From assembly GCA_018262455.1 (NCBI GenBank), contig JAGSPR010000345.1, forward strand, positions 1-7,391: a stretch of 7,391 nt of DNA. Reading direction: 5' to 3'. A program made the position numbers and the translations under genes. The notes below the pieces were generated by a model. That model had not been told where the DNA came from and ran no database searches. It worked only from the letters and a program-made list of their open reading frames with translations. Shown here in pieces: positions 1-6,590 of the stretch. This DNA is from Deltaproteobacteria bacterium. Lineage in GTDB: Bacteria; Myxococcota; Polyangia; Haliangiales; Haliangiaceae. Within the stretch, counting starts at the first letter, position 1; the number at the start of each line of letters is the position of its first letter.

Positions 1-673
1 TCGCGGCCATCGGGGCGGTGGTCTGGGCGCCGGTCTCGTCCACCGCATCGACCTGCTTGCCGGTGTAATCGGCAATCCGGGTGTAGCTGAACCCCAGCCC
101 GCTGAGCACGCGGAGGTGAGGGCCGAGCATCCGCTCGACGGTCACGATGCCCAGCGGCTTGAGGAGATCGAACTGGTCGTACTTGGTGTACGCCGTCCCA
201 CCGGTGATGCGCTGCTGCGTCGCGACGTAGTCGGCGTACGAGTCGAACGCCTGGGTGGAGTTCGGGAACGCGAGCGGTCGCATCGCGGCGTTGCCGCGGC
301 CGAAGTAGTTGCTGTTCGTGTTGCGCCCGAACACGAGCTGGGCGCGGATCCGGAACCGCGAGCCCGCGATCCTCGGGGCGTCGTAGTCGAGCCAGTGAAA
401 CTGGACGCCGTTCGTGGAACCGAACACCTGCAGGAAGACGCGGTGGAGGTACGGCGTCGTGGCGAACCGATCGTCGTCGCGATGGCCGTTCCAGTAGTAG
501 TAGGCGCGCGCGCCGCCGCCGAACCCGATGTCGGTGCTGTACGCGAACAGCGGCAAGCCGGTGACGTAGCTCTCGGTGTTCTTGCGCGCGAGGTCCTTGG
601 CCGTCATGGGGTCGGCGCGTGCGACCTGCGCGGCGAACGCAAGCCCCACGACGATGACCGCGCGCGTGATCAC
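1..673 (-). CDS. BamA/TamA-like outer-membrane beta-barrel protein (surface antigen type), 3' end beyond the window
   Basis: I translated 224 codons from a GTG at 673 leftward to the window edge; the frame is open throughout and the C-terminus is missing. Residues 1-20 form a clear signal peptide: hydrophobic core AVIVVGLAFAAQ, then cleavage site ARA before DP. The mature part has the alternating polar/aromatic pattern of beta-barrel strands. It opens with a PLFAYSTDIGFGGGARAYYY segment (residues 41-60), typical of the first strands of D15/surface-antigen barrels, and has NYFGRGN at 122-128, matching the N-Y/F-F-G-x-G-N loop common in these proteins. It would sit in the outer membrane; no POTRA domain precedes the barrel, so a role in BAM-type assembly is not implied and the substrate is unknown. 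The GTG start was chosen because it puts the signal peptide right at the N-terminus; no strong Shine-Dalgarno is visible. It is divergent from the operon at 777. Confidence 0.72.
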   Translation of the reverse strand, partial: MITRAVIVVGLAFAAQVARADPMTAKDLARKNTESYVTGLPLFAYSTDIGFGGGARAYYYWNGHRDDDRFATTPYLHRVFLQVFGSTNGVQFHWLDYDAPRIAGSRFRIRAQLVFGRNTNSNYFGRGNAAMRPLAFPNSTQAFDSYADYVATQQRITGGTAYTKYDQFDLLKPLGIVTVERMLGPHLRVLSGLGFSYTRIADYTGKQVDAVDETGAQTTAPMAA

Positions 674-764
674 GATCCGCAGTCTGCCAGCTTCGTGGCG
701 AGCCGTGGTTCGATCCACCGCGATACTCGGTCGTTCGCTCCAAGCGTGGCGGCCGGGACCGCCG

Positions 765-770
765 TATCAT
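765..770 (+). promoter_or_regulatory. Possible -10 element (TATCAT) for the 777-5130 operon
   Basis: TATCAT at 765-770 resembles the sigma-70 -10 consensus and is a rare AT-rich patch in the 103-base divergent gap. It lies 6 bases before the ATG at 777, so transcription from it would begin at or next to the start codon and give a leaderless or nearly leaderless mRNA. No good -35 lies 16-18 bases upstream, and no Shine-Dalgarno precedes the ATG. A 5-bp inverted repeat (GGCGG at 748-752, CCGCC at 759-763) lies directly upstream. This is a weak call by eye. Confidence 0.22.
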
Positions 771-776
771 CCGCGC

Positions 777-1031
777 ATGTGGCGCAAGCATGTCGGCGGG
801 GCGATCGGCCTGGTCCTGGGCGCGTTGATCGGCGTCTGGTGTCATGGCCCGAACCCCGACCAGGTCCTGAACGCGATGGCGATGGTGTGCGGCGGGCTCG
901 GTTGGGCCACGGGCCTGGTGGCGCAGCGGGCGGGCACCCGGCCCAAGGCGCTGCTCTCGATCGTCGTCGGGCTCGTCGCTTGCTTGTTCGTCGGGCTCCT
1001 GATGCTGCTGTACCGCTGGCTCGCCCACTGA
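777..1031 (+). CDS. Small integral membrane protein, 84 aa, function unknown
   Basis: I do not recognise the family. The 84-residue product starts MWRKHVGGAIG and is almost entirely hydrophobic. One helix spans about residues 6-22, a Gly/Ala-rich segment at 30-48 may be a second, and a third spans about 58-79; it ends in a short YRWLAH tail. Positive charges before the first helix (RKH) and in the 51-57 linker (R51, R55, K57) suggest an inner-membrane protein. The ATG at 777 was preferred over an upstream in-frame start at 576 because the extra 67 residues are hydrophilic, look non-natural and lie antisense to the signal-peptide end of the divergent barrel gene. It is the first gene of the operon. 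Its TGA ends one base before the miaA ATG, so translation of the two is probably coupled. Confidence 0.6.
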   Translation: MWRKHVGGAIGLVLGALIGVWCHGPNPDQVLNAMAMVCGGLGWATGLVAQRAGTRPKALLSIVVGLVACLFVGLLMLLYRWLAH

Positions 1032-1032
1032 G

Positions 1033-1962
1033 ATGACTGACCCGCCCCGCCTCGTCGTGATCGTCGGGCCGACCGGCGCGGGCAAGACGCGCCTGTCGCT
1101 CGCGCTCGCCGAGCAGGTCGGCGGCGAGGTCATCTCGGCCGACTCGCAACAGGTCTACGTCGGGATGGACATCGGCACCGGCAAGGTCACGGCGAGCGAG
1201 CGCGCGCGCGTCCCGCACCACCTGCTCGATGTCGTGCGGCCGGACGAGGAGATGACCGCCCAGCGGTTCGTCGAGCTCGCCGATCACGCGATCGCAGGCC
1301 TCGCGGCGCGCGGCAAGGCCGTGATCGTGTGCGGCGGCACGGGACTCTACGTCCGCACGCTGCTGCTCGGCTTGTTCGCGGGGCCACCGGCATCGCCCGC
1401 CCTCCGCGCCGAGCTCACGGACCGTGCGCGTCGCGACGTCACCGCGGCGCTGCACGCCGAGCTGGCGCAAGTCGATGCGGCGGCCGCCGCGAAGATCGAA
1501 CCGAACGATTAGAATCGGCTGATCCGCGCGCTCGAGGTGTTCCGGTTGACCGGCGAGCCGATGAGCGCGCACCAGGCCCGGCACGATCACCGCTCGTTGC
1601 CGCGGCGCTACCCGGTCCGGATCGTCGGACTCTCCCCCGTCCGTGAGGAGCTCTATCGCGCGATCGACGCCCGGGTCGACCACATGATCGAGGGGGGCTT
1701 CGAGGCCGAGGTGGCGGGCCTGCGTGCGCGGGGCTTCACGCCCCCGCTGCGTTCGCAGCAGGCGATCGGCTATGCCGAGCTCCACGACGCGGCGGAGGGG
1801 CGGGTCGAGCGTGCGCGGGCGATCGAGCTGATCAAAAGGAATTCGCGGCATTACGCCAGGCGGCAGCTGTCGTGGTACCGCGGGGATGGAACGATCACCT
1901 GGCACCCCGATGCCGCTGCCGTTGACCTCTTGGACCTGGAGCGGTACCTAGCAGGGCGCTAA
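1033..1962 (+). pseudogene. miaA: tRNA dimethylallyltransferase MiaA, interrupted by an in-frame TAG at codon 160
   Basis: MiaA transfers a dimethylallyl group to A37 of tRNAs that read UNN codons, giving i6A37. Family features in order are a P-loop GPTGAGKT (residues 12-19), DSQQVY (37-42) with the conserved Asp37, MDIGTGK (45-51), PHHLLD (61-66) and GGTGLYVR (101-108). After these comes IEPND, then TAG at codon 160, then NRLIRALEVFRLTGEPMS. Later come QAIGYAELH and IKRNSRHYARRQLSWYRG near the C-terminus, ending in TAA at 1960-1962. With the amber position counted as a residue the product is 309 aa, a normal MiaA length. Frame and motifs continue unchanged past the TAG, so this is a single nonsense codon, not a frameshift or decay. 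The 159-aa N-terminal fragment lacks the RALEV region and C-terminal half and should be inactive. An in-frame GTG at 1537 could restart translation but has no clear ribosome-binding site. The ATG at 1033 lies one base after the preceding stop. Either a recent loss of function, a sequence error, or readthrough. Confidence 0.9.
1510..1512 (+). other. In-frame amber codon inside miaA
   Basis: TAG falls between the Asp of PND and NRLIRALEV, a motif whose usual form is PND-x-x-R-x-x-RALEV. It therefore replaces one variable residue. A C-to-T change would derive it from CAG (Gln); AAG, GAG, TCG or TTG are also one base away. The next base is A (TAGA). Confidence 0.95.
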
Positions 1963-1972
1963 CCCCGGACCC

Positions 1973-2965
<993 letters not shown>

Positions 2966-2970
2966 GCGAC

Positions 2971-5130
2971 ATGCTCTACGAGTACGCGCTCATCTCGGTC
3001 CTGATCGCGTGCGGCTACTGGGGCTGGTACTTCGTCCGCCATCGGCCCAACGGCACGCCGCTGTTCGGGGCGATGCAGATCATCGCGGCGCTGCTCTCGG
3101 GACTTGGCCTCCTCGGACGAACCTACGAGCACGAGGCCCTCGGCGTCGCGGGTGCGGTCGGGGTCGGCGCAGGCATGTGCCTGCTCGTGGTCGGCCCCCT
3201 CGTGCGGGCGGCGGCGCGCCGGCTCGCGGCGACCGAGCGGATCGGGATGGCCTCGCGACTGCTCGACGTCGCCGAGGTCCTGGCTCCGGGCTCGGGTGTC
3301 GCCGAGGAGAAGGCGCTGCTCGGCGCGATGAAGGAGATCCGCGAGGGTCGAGTCGAGCCCACGGTCGATGCGCTGACCGCCGCGAAGGATCGAGTGCCTG
3401 CCGATGCCCGCATCGTCATCGACGAGCGGATCGCGATGCTCTATCTCGCGGCCTATCGCTGGAGCGATGCGATCGCCCACGCCGAGGCCCACCTGATCCC
3501 CGCGCTCGCGCCGGTGACCGGACACGACGCGCAGCCGGTCTCGCTACGAGATGCCCTCGGAATCGCGCCGCCGGTCTGGGTCGAGCTGCTCGGTGCGTAT
3601 GGCCGAACCGGTGACCTCGATCAAGCGGCACGCATGATGGCGCGCCTCGAGGACGTGTGCAGCGGGAGGAACGACGCAGCGCTCTGGCTGCACCGCGCGC
3701 GGATGATGTTCCTCGCGCTCGCCGGTCGGCCGTCCGCGGTGCGCCTGCTCGTCGAAAAGGGCCACGCCCGCCACATGAGCCCCGCCGCGCGCACCTACTG
3801 GATGGCAGTCGCGCACGAGCACCACGGCGATCGCGATGCCGCCACCGCCGCGTACGAGCAGGCTCGTGGGCGCTCGCGAGGCCGGCCGCGGGCGCTGATC
3901 GAGCAGGCGATCGAGAAGCTGCCGTCTGCGGCCCCGGTGCAGCTGTCCCCCGAGGCAAACCAGGTCGTCGCGCTCGTCGAAGCGGCCCCGCTCCCCGCGG
4001 CGGTCCGCATGCCGCGTCCCCATCGTCCGTGGGCGACCTGGGGCCTGACCGCATCGCTACTCGGCGTCGCCGCGGTGATCGCGTTCGCGATCGGCCCCTC
4101 GAGTGATCCGGGCGTGCTGCTGCGTGCGGGGGCGCTCGTCCGTGGCCGCGTCGATGCCGGCGAGTGGTGGCGCGTCGTCTCGTGCGTGTTCATCCACGTC
4201 GGGACGGTCCACCTCGCGGTCAACGCGATCGGGATGTTCTTCCTCGGGCGGATCGCCGAGGAGCTGTACGGGAGCCCCAGGACGCTCGCGATCTTCGGGC
4301 TCGCCGGGCTCGCCGGCGCGCTCGCGAGCTATCTCGGCTCTCCCGTCGGGGTGTCAGCGGGGGCGTCCGGCGCGATCTTCGGGGTGCTCGGCGCCGTGTT
4401 CATCGAGCTGACGCTGTATCGCGAGCGCTATCGCGCGGCCTGGAAGCGCGGCATGTGGGGTGGGCTCGTCGTGATCACCCTCGCGCAGGCCGGCATCGGG
4501 TTTCTGTATCCCGTGATCGACCAGTGGGCGCACGGCGCCGGGCTGCTCGCCGGCATCGTGTTCGGCGCGCTGCTGTCGCCCTCCGTGCGGTGGAGCAAGC
4601 TCGCGCGCCACGCTGGCAGCGTCCTCGCACTCGGCTTCGCCGGGATCGCCGTGACCGCGGCGGTGATGGTGGCGCGGACCTCGCTCGCCGATAGCCTCGA
4701 CGGCACCCAGGTTCGCCACGTCATCGGCGACATCGCGGTCACCGCGCCCGCGACCTGGATCGATTCCCCGGAGCTGGCTGATCCCGACGGGGTCGTGATC
4801 GTGACGGTCAAGCGGGTGCCGGTGACGAACGCCACCGTGCAGATCGCCGGCTGGATGGCGGGCGTCGATCGTCTCGCCAAGGAACGCGGGTTCGACACCG
4901 TCGAGCACGCCCCCGATCGCGTCATCGCGCTCCCGTCCGGCTGGGAGGGCAGCGAGGTGATCGCCTCGTTCGAGGACGGCATGGAGTTCCGCCAGCGCTA
5001 CCGTCTGGTCGCCGCCGGCCGCGTGTTCCAGGACAGCCTGATCGTCGTCTTGATCTACGCGCCCGACACGGTCATGTGCGCCGCCCCCCGCGTGTTCGTG
5101 CAGCTCCTGGCGTCGCTCGGCCCGGCGTAA
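2971..5130 (+). CDS. Rhomboid intramembrane serine protease with N-terminal membrane/TPR-like region and C-terminal extracytoplasmic domain
   Basis: This 719-aa protein has three parts. Residues 1-80 carry two or three membrane helices (about 3-22, 31-49, 55-79). Residues about 90-320 are helical and Ala/Leu-rich, with repeat-like helix pairs (for example 203-229 and 272-299) resembling TPR or related helical repeats, probably cytoplasmic. Residues about 355-570 are a rhomboid core: EWWRVVS (398-404), H414 and N418 in HLAVN, the nucleophile Ser466 in GASGAIFG, and His521 in AHGAGLLAG. The Ser/His dyad and the oxyanion-supporting His/Asn are all present, so it should be active; rhomboids cleave membrane proteins inside or near a transmembrane helix. 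Residues about 571-719 follow a last helix and read as a small alpha/beta domain starting DIAVTAPATWI, loosely like DcrB/PsbP-type folds (weak resemblance). The ATG at 2971 is 5 bases after accA; the frame is open further upstream, but that is accA read out of frame. The substrate is unknown. Confidence 0.88.
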   Translation: MLYEYALISVLIACGYWGWYFVRHRPNGTPLFGAMQIIAALLSGLGLLGRTYEHEALGVAGAVGVGAGMCLLVVGPLVRAAARRLAATERIGMASRLLDVAEVLAPGSGVAEEKALLGAMKEIREGRVEPTVDALTAAKDRVPADARIVIDERIAMLYLAAYRWSDAIAHAEAHLIPALAPVTGHDAQPVSLRDALGIAPPVWVELLGAYGRTGDLDQAARMMARLEDVCSGRNDAALWLHRARMMFLALAGRPSAVRLLVEKGHARHMSPAARTYWMAVAHEHHGDRDAATAAYEQARGRSRGRPRALIEQAIEKLPSAAPVQLSPEANQVVALVEAAPLPAAVRMPRPHRPWATWGLTASLLGVAAVIAFAIGPSSDPGVLLRAGALVRGRVDAGEWWRVVSCVFIHVGTVHLAVNAIGMFFLGRIAEELYGSPRTLAIFGLAGLAGALASYLGSPVGVSAGASGAIFGVLGAVFIELTLYRERYRAAWKRGMWGGLVVITLAQAGIGFLYPVIDQWAHGAGLLAGIVFGALLSPSVRWSKLARHAGSVLALGFAGIAVTAAVMVARTSLADSLDGTQVRHVIGDIAVTAPATWIDSPELADPDGVVIVTVKRVPVTNATVQIAGWMAGVDRLAKERGFDTVEHAPDRVIALPSGWEGSEVIASFEDGMEFRQRYRLVAAGRVFQDSLIVVLIYAPDTVMCAAPRVFVQLLASLGPA

Positions 5131-5137
5131 AACTTGT

Positions 5138-5157
5138 CCGTCGGGCGGCGACGGTTT
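5138..5157 (+). terminator. Possible intrinsic terminator after the rhomboid gene
   Basis: CCGTCG (5138-5143) and CGACGG (5149-5154) form a perfect 6-bp stem with a GGCGG loop, followed directly by TTT. It lies 8 bases after the rhomboid TAA, in the only 43-base gap between plus-strand genes after 1031, where an operon end is expected. The T-run is short and the stem modest, so termination may be partial; the hairpin could instead affect the 5' leader of the next gene. Confidence 0.42.
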
Positions 5158-5173
5158 CAACTCGGGGTAACCC

Positions 5174-5830
5174 GTGCGGCACCAGATCACTTCGAGGCTC
5201 TTCGTCGGCGCGCTGGGCGTCATCGTCGCCGTGGCGAGCACCGCCGCCGCGGATCCGCGCGCCGCGACCTGCACCGCCGAGCTCGACGCGCGCAAGGTCA
5301 GCTGGAAGCGGGTGAGCCGGCCCGGGATCGCGAACGCGGTCGAGGTGACCGGGCCACTCGGAGGCGTGACGCTGTCGTCCGCCGATCAGCCACTCGTGAT
5401 CGATTGCTCGCTCGCGGTCTCACTCGACGAGGCGGGCCGGTACCTGCGCGCGCTCGGGCTCGACAAGGCGACGTTCTCGTCGGCGTACGCGCGGCGCAAC
5501 GTGCGCGGTACCGATCGACCGTCGAAGCACAGCTTCGGGCTCGCGATCGACGTCCACACGTTCACGTCGAGCGATCCGCAGCTCGGCACGCTGCGCGTCG
5601 ATCGCGATTACGAGCAGGGCCTTGGCGACGAGGTCGATTGCCTCGGACGGCCGCTGACGCAGGGCGGGGCGACCCTCAAGATCCTCCAGTGTCAGCTGGT
5701 TCGTTCGGGTCTGTTCCACCTGGTGCTGTCTCCGGACTATGACGCTGATCACCGCGATCACTTCCATCTCGAGGTGAAGCCGTGGACCGAGCGTACGGAG
5801 CTACGTTCGCAACTGCCCGCGATCCACTGA
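5174..5830 (+). CDS. Secreted extensin-like / M15-type zinc peptidase domain protein
   Basis: The 218-aa product begins with a signal peptide: MRHQITSRLF, then a hydrophobic stretch to residue 25, with likely cleavage at TAAA before DP (about 26/27), so it should be periplasmic. The mature part matches the Extensin_C-like group of the M15/LAS metallopeptidase superfamily. SKHSFGLAIDVHTF (117-130) supplies predicted zinc ligands His119 and Asp126, and LSPDYDADHRDHFHLEV (185-201) supplies His198, with Asp195 or His196 near the active centre. Relatives with this fold include D-Ala-D-Ala peptidases, so peptidoglycan peptide trimming is a reasonable but unproven role. Cysteines at 33, 78, 156 and 173 could form two disulfides; the usual SY-x-CR element appears as SAYARR without the Cys. 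The GTG start is supported by the signal peptide placement and by a GGGG at 5164-5167, six bases upstream. Its last 51 codons overlap the convergent M50-type gene. Confidence 0.8.
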   Translation: MRHQITSRLFVGALGVIVAVASTAAADPRAATCTAELDARKVSWKRVSRPGIANAVEVTGPLGGVTLSSADQPLVIDCSLAVSLDEAGRYLRALGLDKATFSSAYARRNVRGTDRPSKHSFGLAIDVHTFTSSDPQLGTLRVDRDYEQGLGDEVDCLGRPLTQGGATLKILQCQLVRSGLFHLVLSPDYDADHRDHFHLEVKPWTERTELRSQLPAIH

Positions 5831-6590
5831 AGCGCAGCGCCAGATAGAACACGATCAGCGAGAACACCAGCCAGGTCGCGGACCAGAAGTAGACCGCCCA
5901 CTGGTCGTTGGTGCCGAAGGTGGCGAAGGCCATCGCGTGGGCGTCGGAGTTCGCCGTGCCAGTCTCCACGCCATTGACGACCTGGTTGGGCCGGAACAGC
6001 ACCCGGATATCGAGCAACGCGTTGACGCAGGACTGCGCCGCGATGAAGTGCGCCACCGCGAGGCGCCACTTCGATGGCAGCGCGAGGGCGGCGGCGGCGA
6101 CGACCCCACACATGAGGCCGATCGCCCACTGGCCGAATCGGTCACCGGCCGGCGCGTTGACCACGAAGATCGCGGTCAGCCCGAGCAGCGCGGCGAACAC
6201 CAGCATCGCGGTCCGTGCCGTGCGCCCGGTGGGCGTCACGACGAGCAGGACCGCGCCCCACACGGCAGTCCCCATGTACCCGGCGGCGGCGATGAACGCC
6301 TGTGCGGTCGGGCCCGGCTGCGAACCCGGATGAGCGAGCCCGCTGGTGTCGCGGTAGATCTCGACGCGATCGAGGCCGGTGCCGGTCATGAGCATCAGCA
6401 GGCCGTGGGACATCTCGTGCAACCACGTCGCGAGCAGCTTGAACGGGTAGAGCAGCACGCCACCGAAGGGCAGGTTCCACAGCAGCAGCGACGCGAGGAG
6501 CGCGATCGCCAGCGTGCGGAGCTCGAGTTGATCTGCGTGCCGCCGCGCGCGGGGCGGCTCGGTCGGTGCTTGCCCGGTGCCGTGGTTCAC
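5676..6590 (-). CDS. M50B-type membrane zinc metalloprotease
   Basis: The 304-aa polytopic membrane protein has HEMSH at residues 58-62 (HExxH: His58 and His62 as zinc ligands, Glu59 catalytic) at the end of the first hydrophobic segment (about 26-57). A likely third ligand is Asp194 in NALLDIRVLF. Hydrophobic segments also lie around 97-119, 127-146, 153-171 and 232-253. GLLMLMTG, DTSGLAH (81-87) and AAGYMG (101-106) after the HExxH match the pattern of M50B-like proteins; no PDZ domain is seen, so it is not a standard RseP. Substrate unknown. It starts with GTG (6590-6588), overlapping the upstream gene's TGA as GTGA, which indicates translational coupling. Residues 254-304 are a hydrophilic Ser/Pro/Gly/Asp-rich tail encoded entirely opposite the extensin-like gene; family members would be expected to end near residue 254, so the tail is probably an extension after loss of an earlier stop. 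Confidence 0.78.
   Translation of the reverse strand: MNHGTGQAPTEPPRARRHADQLELRTLAIALLASLLLWNLPFGGVLLYPFKLLATWLHEMSHGLLMLMTGTGLDRVEIYRDTSGLAHPGSQPGPTAQAFIAAAGYMGTAVWGAVLLVVTPTGRTARTAMLVFAALLGLTAIFVVNAPAGDRFGQWAIGLMCGVVAAAALALPSKWRLAVAHFIAAQSCVNALLDIRVLFRPNQVVNGVETGTANSDAHAMAFATFGTNDQWAVYFWSATWLVFSLIVFYLALRFSGSRAVANVAPYARSTASPRDGSDRGDQRHSPETAPGGTDPNEPADTGGS

Noticed and set aside
576..776. Upstream start for the small membrane protein
   Set aside because: The added 67 residues are antisense to the barrel-protein start and look non-natural; the ATG at 777 begins the hydrophobic protein properly.
116..1036. Long plus-strand open frame of 306 codons
   Set aside because: Arg/Glu/Gly/Val-rich shadow composition; it lies antisense to the barrel-protein gene (1-673) and out of frame with the small membrane protein.
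1510..1512. Genome-wide reassignment of TAG or pyrrolysine insertion in miaA
   Set aside because: accA ends in TAG at the family-typical end, so TAG terminates here; MiaA is not a known pyrrolysine protein and no pyl genes are in the window.
670..1905. 411-codon minus-strand open frame across miaA
   Set aside because: Arg/Asp/Leu-rich composition without motifs; it is antisense to the well-recognised miaA and an artefact of high GC.
4354..5295. 313-codon minus-strand open frame opposite the rhomboid core and C-terminal domain
   Set aside because: Antisense shadow of a gene with catalytic motifs; no domain visible.
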